NCBI GenBank assembly: GCA_937880845.1
Contig: CALFLL010000016.1
Location: forward strand, 1 to 64,000
Origin: an uncultured Drancourtella sp.
GTDB lineage: Bacteria; Bacillota; Clostridia; Lachnospirales; Lachnospiraceae
DNA: 64,000 nucleotides
Direction: 5' to 3'
Shown here one piece after another: positions 61,439 to 64,000 of this stretch. Within the stretch, counting starts at the first letter, position 1. Each line of letters begins with the position of its first letter. Below the pieces are notes generated by a model that was given only the letters and a program-made list of their open reading frames with translations, was not told the DNA's origin and made no database searches. The translations under genes and the position numbers were made by a program.

Positions 61439-62821
61439 ATGGAAGAAGAAAAAAGAAGCAGTCTGTTAATTGCAGGAACGGCAAGCGGGAGCGGAAAGAC
61501 AAGTGTCATGTGCGGGCTTCTTCGGGCATTCCAAAAAAGAGGAAAGCATCCGGCGGCCTGTAAATGCGGACCGGACTATATCGATCCCATGTTTCACGAA
61601 AACGTACTTGGGATTCCTTCCCAGAATCTGGATTTGTTTTTTTGTAACCGGGAACAGTTAAAAAGGTTATACGCAAGACACAGCATGGGAAGGGATCTGA
61701 CCATCATAGAAGGGGTTATGGGCTACTATGACGGAATGTCCATGGAGCAGACAAAAGGAAGCAGTTTTGAAATTGCCCAAACGCTGGGGATACCGGTTGT
61801 ACTGGTCATCCCGTGCAGAGGGATGGGACATTCTGTACTTGCACTTCTAAAAGGGTATCTGGAATATAAAAAGGATTCCGGTATCCGGGCTGTGATCTTT
61901 AACGGGATTTCCGGTCCTGCTTATGAAAAACTAAAACCTGTCGTAGAAGACTGGCTCAAAATACACCACCCTTCTGTGAAAGTGGCAGGATATCTTCCGC
62001 AAATCAAAGATGCGACTTTAAAAAGCCGGCATTTGGGACTTGTTCTTCCGGGAGAATTGGAAGAACTGGAAAAAAGGATCAATCTGCTTGCAGACGAGGT
62101 GGAAAAATGTATTGACTTGGATTTGTTGGAACAGATTGCAAAAGAGGCAGGAACGGCGGAGAAAGAAAAAGAAGAATCCATAACTAAGAAGAAAGCCAGA
62201 GTCGCGGTGGCAAAGGACGAAGCCTTTTGCTTCTATTATAAAGAGAATCTGGAACTTCTGGAAAGAAACGGATGTGAACTGATTTCATTTTCTCCATTAC
62301 ACGACAAAAGTTTTCCGTCGGATATCGACGGACTGATTTTGGCGGGAGGATATCCGGAACTTTATGCAAAAGAATTATCCGAAAACCGAATGATGAAAGA
62401 AGAGATCCTGGAAAGACTGCAGAAAGGCCTCCCATGTTTGGCTGAATGTGGCGGATTTTTGTATCTGAAAGAAGAACTGGAAGGAGAAGATGAAACCTTT
62501 TATCCCATGGTGGGTTTTTTGGAAGGAAAAGCATATAAAACGGGAAAACTGGGACGGTTTGGCTATATTACTTTACAGTCTAAAGAAGATACCATGTGGT
62601 TAAAAAAAGGGGAAACCATAAGAGGACATGAATTCCATTACTGGGACTGTACGAACAACGGCGACAAATGTATTGCCATGAAACCAGATGGAAAACGAAA
62701 ATGGGAGTGTATGCAGGAAAAAGGGCATACGTTTGCCGGATTTCCACATATCAGCTATGTATCCAATCCGGAAGTTGTAAAGAGATTTGTCGGCCTTTGC
62801 ATGGAAGGGAGAAGAAAATGA
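61439..62821 (+). CDS. cbiA: Cobyrinate a,c-diamide synthase
   Basis: A 460-residue glutamine-dependent amidotransferase that amidates the a and c carboxylates. The N-terminal P-loop is GTASGSGKTSVMCGLLRAF (about 13-31), KCGPDYIDPMFH follows, and the C-terminal GATase has LILAGGYPELYAKEL and CLAECGGFLYL with the nucleophile Cys. The start at 61439 follows AAGGGGAT; the upstream frame from 61406 overlaps cbiET without need. It overlaps cobT by ATGA. Confidence 0.95.
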   Translation: MEEEKRSSLLIAGTASGSGKTSVMCGLLRAFQKRGKHPAACKCGPDYIDPMFHENVLGIPSQNLDLFFCNREQLKRLYARHSMGRDLTIIEGVMGYYDGMSMEQTKGSSFEIAQTLGIPVVLVIPCRGMGHSVLALLKGYLEYKKDSGIRAVIFNGISGPAYEKLKPVVEDWLKIHHPSVKVAGYLPQIKDATLKSRHLGLVLPGELEELEKRINLLADEVEKCIDLDLLEQIAKEAGTAEKEKEESITKKKARVAVAKDEAFCFYYKENLELLERNGCELISFSPLHDKSFPSDIDGLILAGGYPELYAKELSENRMMKEEILERLQKGLPCLAECGGFLYLKEELEGEDETFYPMVGFLEGKAYKTGKLGRFGYITLQSKEDTMWLKKGETIRGHEFHYWDCTNNGDKCIAMKPDGKRKWECMQEKGHTFAGFPHISYVSNPEVVKRFVGLCMEGRRK

Positions 62822-63879
62822 CAATAGATAACATAAAAAAGAAAATCACTGTTTTGGATTCACAAGCCATGGAAACGGCTGCCGGACGTTGGAACAGCCT
62901 GGCAAAACCCCTTCATGGTATGGGAAAACTGGAAGAACTGGTTATAAAAGGAGCCGGAATCTGCAAGAATCCGAATGTCAGATACGATAAAAAAGGGATT
63001 GTTGTCCTTTGTGGGGATAACGGAATCGTGGAAGAAGGAATTTCACAGACCGGGTCGGAAGTGACGGCGGTGGTTACGGAAAATTTTTTAAAGGGAAAAA
63101 CCAGTGTGTGCAAAATGGCGGAAATTGCAAAAGCCAAAGTGCTTCCTTATGACATTGGGGTGAACACCGATATACCGGGGCTTACAAAAAAGAAGTATAA
63201 AATCGCACATGGGACAAAAAATTTCCTGAAAGAACCTGCCATGACGAGAGAGCAGGCGGAACAGGCAATCTTGACGGGAGTCGGAATCGTAGAAGAATTG
63301 AAAGAACAACATTTTGACATTCTTGCAACGGGAGAAATGGGGATTGGCAATACAACAACCAGCAGCGCCGTTGCCTGTGCCCTGACAGGATATCCGGTGG
63401 AAACTATGACAGGAAGGGGAGCAGGCCTGTCCGATGAGGGGCTGAAACGGAAAATCCGGGTAATCAGACAGGGACTTCAAATGTATAACCTGGATTCAAA
63501 TGACCCGGTAGATATCCTATCAAAAGTAGGAGGCCTTGATATTGCAGGACTTACGGGAGTGTTTCTTGGCTGTGCGGCATACAAGATTCCGGCGGTTATG
63601 GACGGATTTATTTCCTCTGTGGCGGCGCTTGTGGCAGTCCGGATCGAACCAAAGACAGCCGCGTATCTGTTTGCATCCCACCGGTCCAAAGAACCGGCAC
63701 ATGGGTTGATCTTAAAAGAACTGGGAACGGAAGCACTGCTTCAGTGCGACATGGCATTAGGAGAAGGAACCGGGGCCTGTACATTGTTTCCTCTTCTTGA
63801 TATGGCATTACAGGTATATCATAAGATGAGCTCGTTTCAGGAGATACAGGTAGAGCAGTATGAGGAGTATATAAAATGA
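62818..63879 (+). CDS. cobT: Nicotinate-nucleotide-dimethylbenzimidazole phosphoribosyltransferase
   Basis: A 353-residue enzyme that activates the lower-ligand base. RWNSLAKPLHGMGKLEELV, VLCGDNGIVEEGISQTG, GEMGIGNTTTSSAVACAL, GRGAGLSDEGLKRK and the catalytic-Glu region ALGEGTGA (about 322-329) are diagnostic. The base used (DMB or another) cannot be told from sequence. The longer frame from 62668 reads through cbiA and is rejected. Confidence 0.95.
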   Translation: MTIDNIKKKITVLDSQAMETAAGRWNSLAKPLHGMGKLEELVIKGAGICKNPNVRYDKKGIVVLCGDNGIVEEGISQTGSEVTAVVTENFLKGKTSVCKMAEIAKAKVLPYDIGVNTDIPGLTKKKYKIAHGTKNFLKEPAMTREQAEQAILTGVGIVEELKEQHFDILATGEMGIGNTTTSSAVACALTGYPVETMTGRGAGLSDEGLKRKIRVIRQGLQMYNLDSNDPVDILSKVGGLDIAGLTGVFLGCAAYKIPAVMDGFISSVAALVAVRIEPKTAAYLFASHRSKEPAHGLILKELGTEALLQCDMALGEGTGACTLFPLLDMALQVYHKMSSFQEIQVEQYEEYIK

Positions 63880-64000
63880 AATGGTTACGTTCGATAGGGA
63901 TTGCATTTTCCATGTATTCTAAAATTCCAATGCCCAATATCATATGGTCCAAGGAATCCATGCGGTATGCATTTTGTTTTTTTCCTCTTGTAGGAGTCGT
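63876..64000 (+). CDS. cobS: Adenosylcobinamide-GDP ribazoletransferase, 5' part only
   Basis: Only about 41 codons lie in the window. The start MKWLRSIGIAFSMYSKIPMP is the typical N-terminus of CobS, a membrane enzyme that joins the activated base to adenosylcobinamide-GDP. Its ATG overlaps the cobT stop (ATGA). The frame is open to the last base. Confidence 0.85.
   Translation, partial: MKWLRSIGIAFSMYSKIPMPNIIWSKESMRYAFCFFPLVGV

Noticed and set aside
62668..62817. N-terminal extension of cobT by 50 codons
   Set aside because: It overlaps cbiA coding sequence; the ATGA overlap start at 62818 gives the usual CobT length.

Overview
The window looks like chromosome from a low-to-moderate GC Gram-positive anaerobe of the Clostridia, most likely a gut Lachnospiraceae. 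The signs are strong GGAGG-type ribosome binding sites, a sortase-built pilus, FabK with no FabI, a fused AccD-AccA, oxygen-sensitive Fe-S serine dehydratase subunits, and the anaerobic (CbiK/CbiD/CbiG) cobalamin route. The genus is inferred from gene content only.

Layout. 1-1000: a pair of short hairpins resembling a transposon end, then a tyrosine recombinase. 1006-13766: an Rrf2-type regulator followed by a four-gene pilus operon (a 2702-residue repeat adhesin with LPETG, the major pilin with LPGTG, a class C sortase, a second pilin with a degenerate sorting signal), closed by a terminator. tRNA-Leu(CAG) and a YwaF/TMEM164-type membrane protein follow on the minus strand. 14763-25690: a complete type II fatty acid synthesis operon, fabH-acpP-fabK-fabD-fabG-fabF-accB-fabZ-accC-accDA, then an FMN nitronate-monooxygenase-like gene and a MarR regulator. 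A FabT-type operator sits on the operon promoter, so the last gene probably regulates the whole unit. 25700-30530: a decaying accessory stretch with a frameshifted DUF4143 ATPase, an FtsX-type permease whose downstream ATPase is reduced to 18 codons, and a 5'-damaged Rpn-family nuclease. 30652-32949: a PHP phosphoesterase and D-serine ammonia-lyase. 33017-37253: a minus-strand cluster (DUF3100 membrane protein, small membrane protein, amidohydrolase, TauE/SafE exporter) divergent from a Crp/Fnr-like regulator. 37315-40117: a YhfW-like FAD/Rieske oxidoreductase, a tocopherol-cyclase-like protein and a 160-residue unknown. 40167-48697: housekeeping and membrane genes, including YitT, a sirtuin, AsnB, a CmpB-type membrane protein, SdaAB/SdaAA and a CPBP protease. 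48681-64000: the cobalamin locus.

The cobalamin locus has two blocks. Block one (cbiG-cbiJ-cobU-cobO) runs without a visible riboswitch into sbcD-sbcC. Block two (cbiK-cbiD-cbiL-cbiF-cbiH-cbiET-cbiA-cobT-cobS...) has its own promoter, a B12 riboswitch and an attenuator-type terminator. CbiC, CbiP, CbiB and CobC are not in view; the locus runs off the right edge inside cobS.

The least explained material is the giant pilus-operon adhesin, the Crp-DUF3100-amidohydrolase-TauE cluster, the FAD/Rieske cluster whose ribosome binding site lies inside a hairpin, and the four-helix N-terminal extension of the orphan permease. I see no CRISPR array and no clear phage or restriction system.
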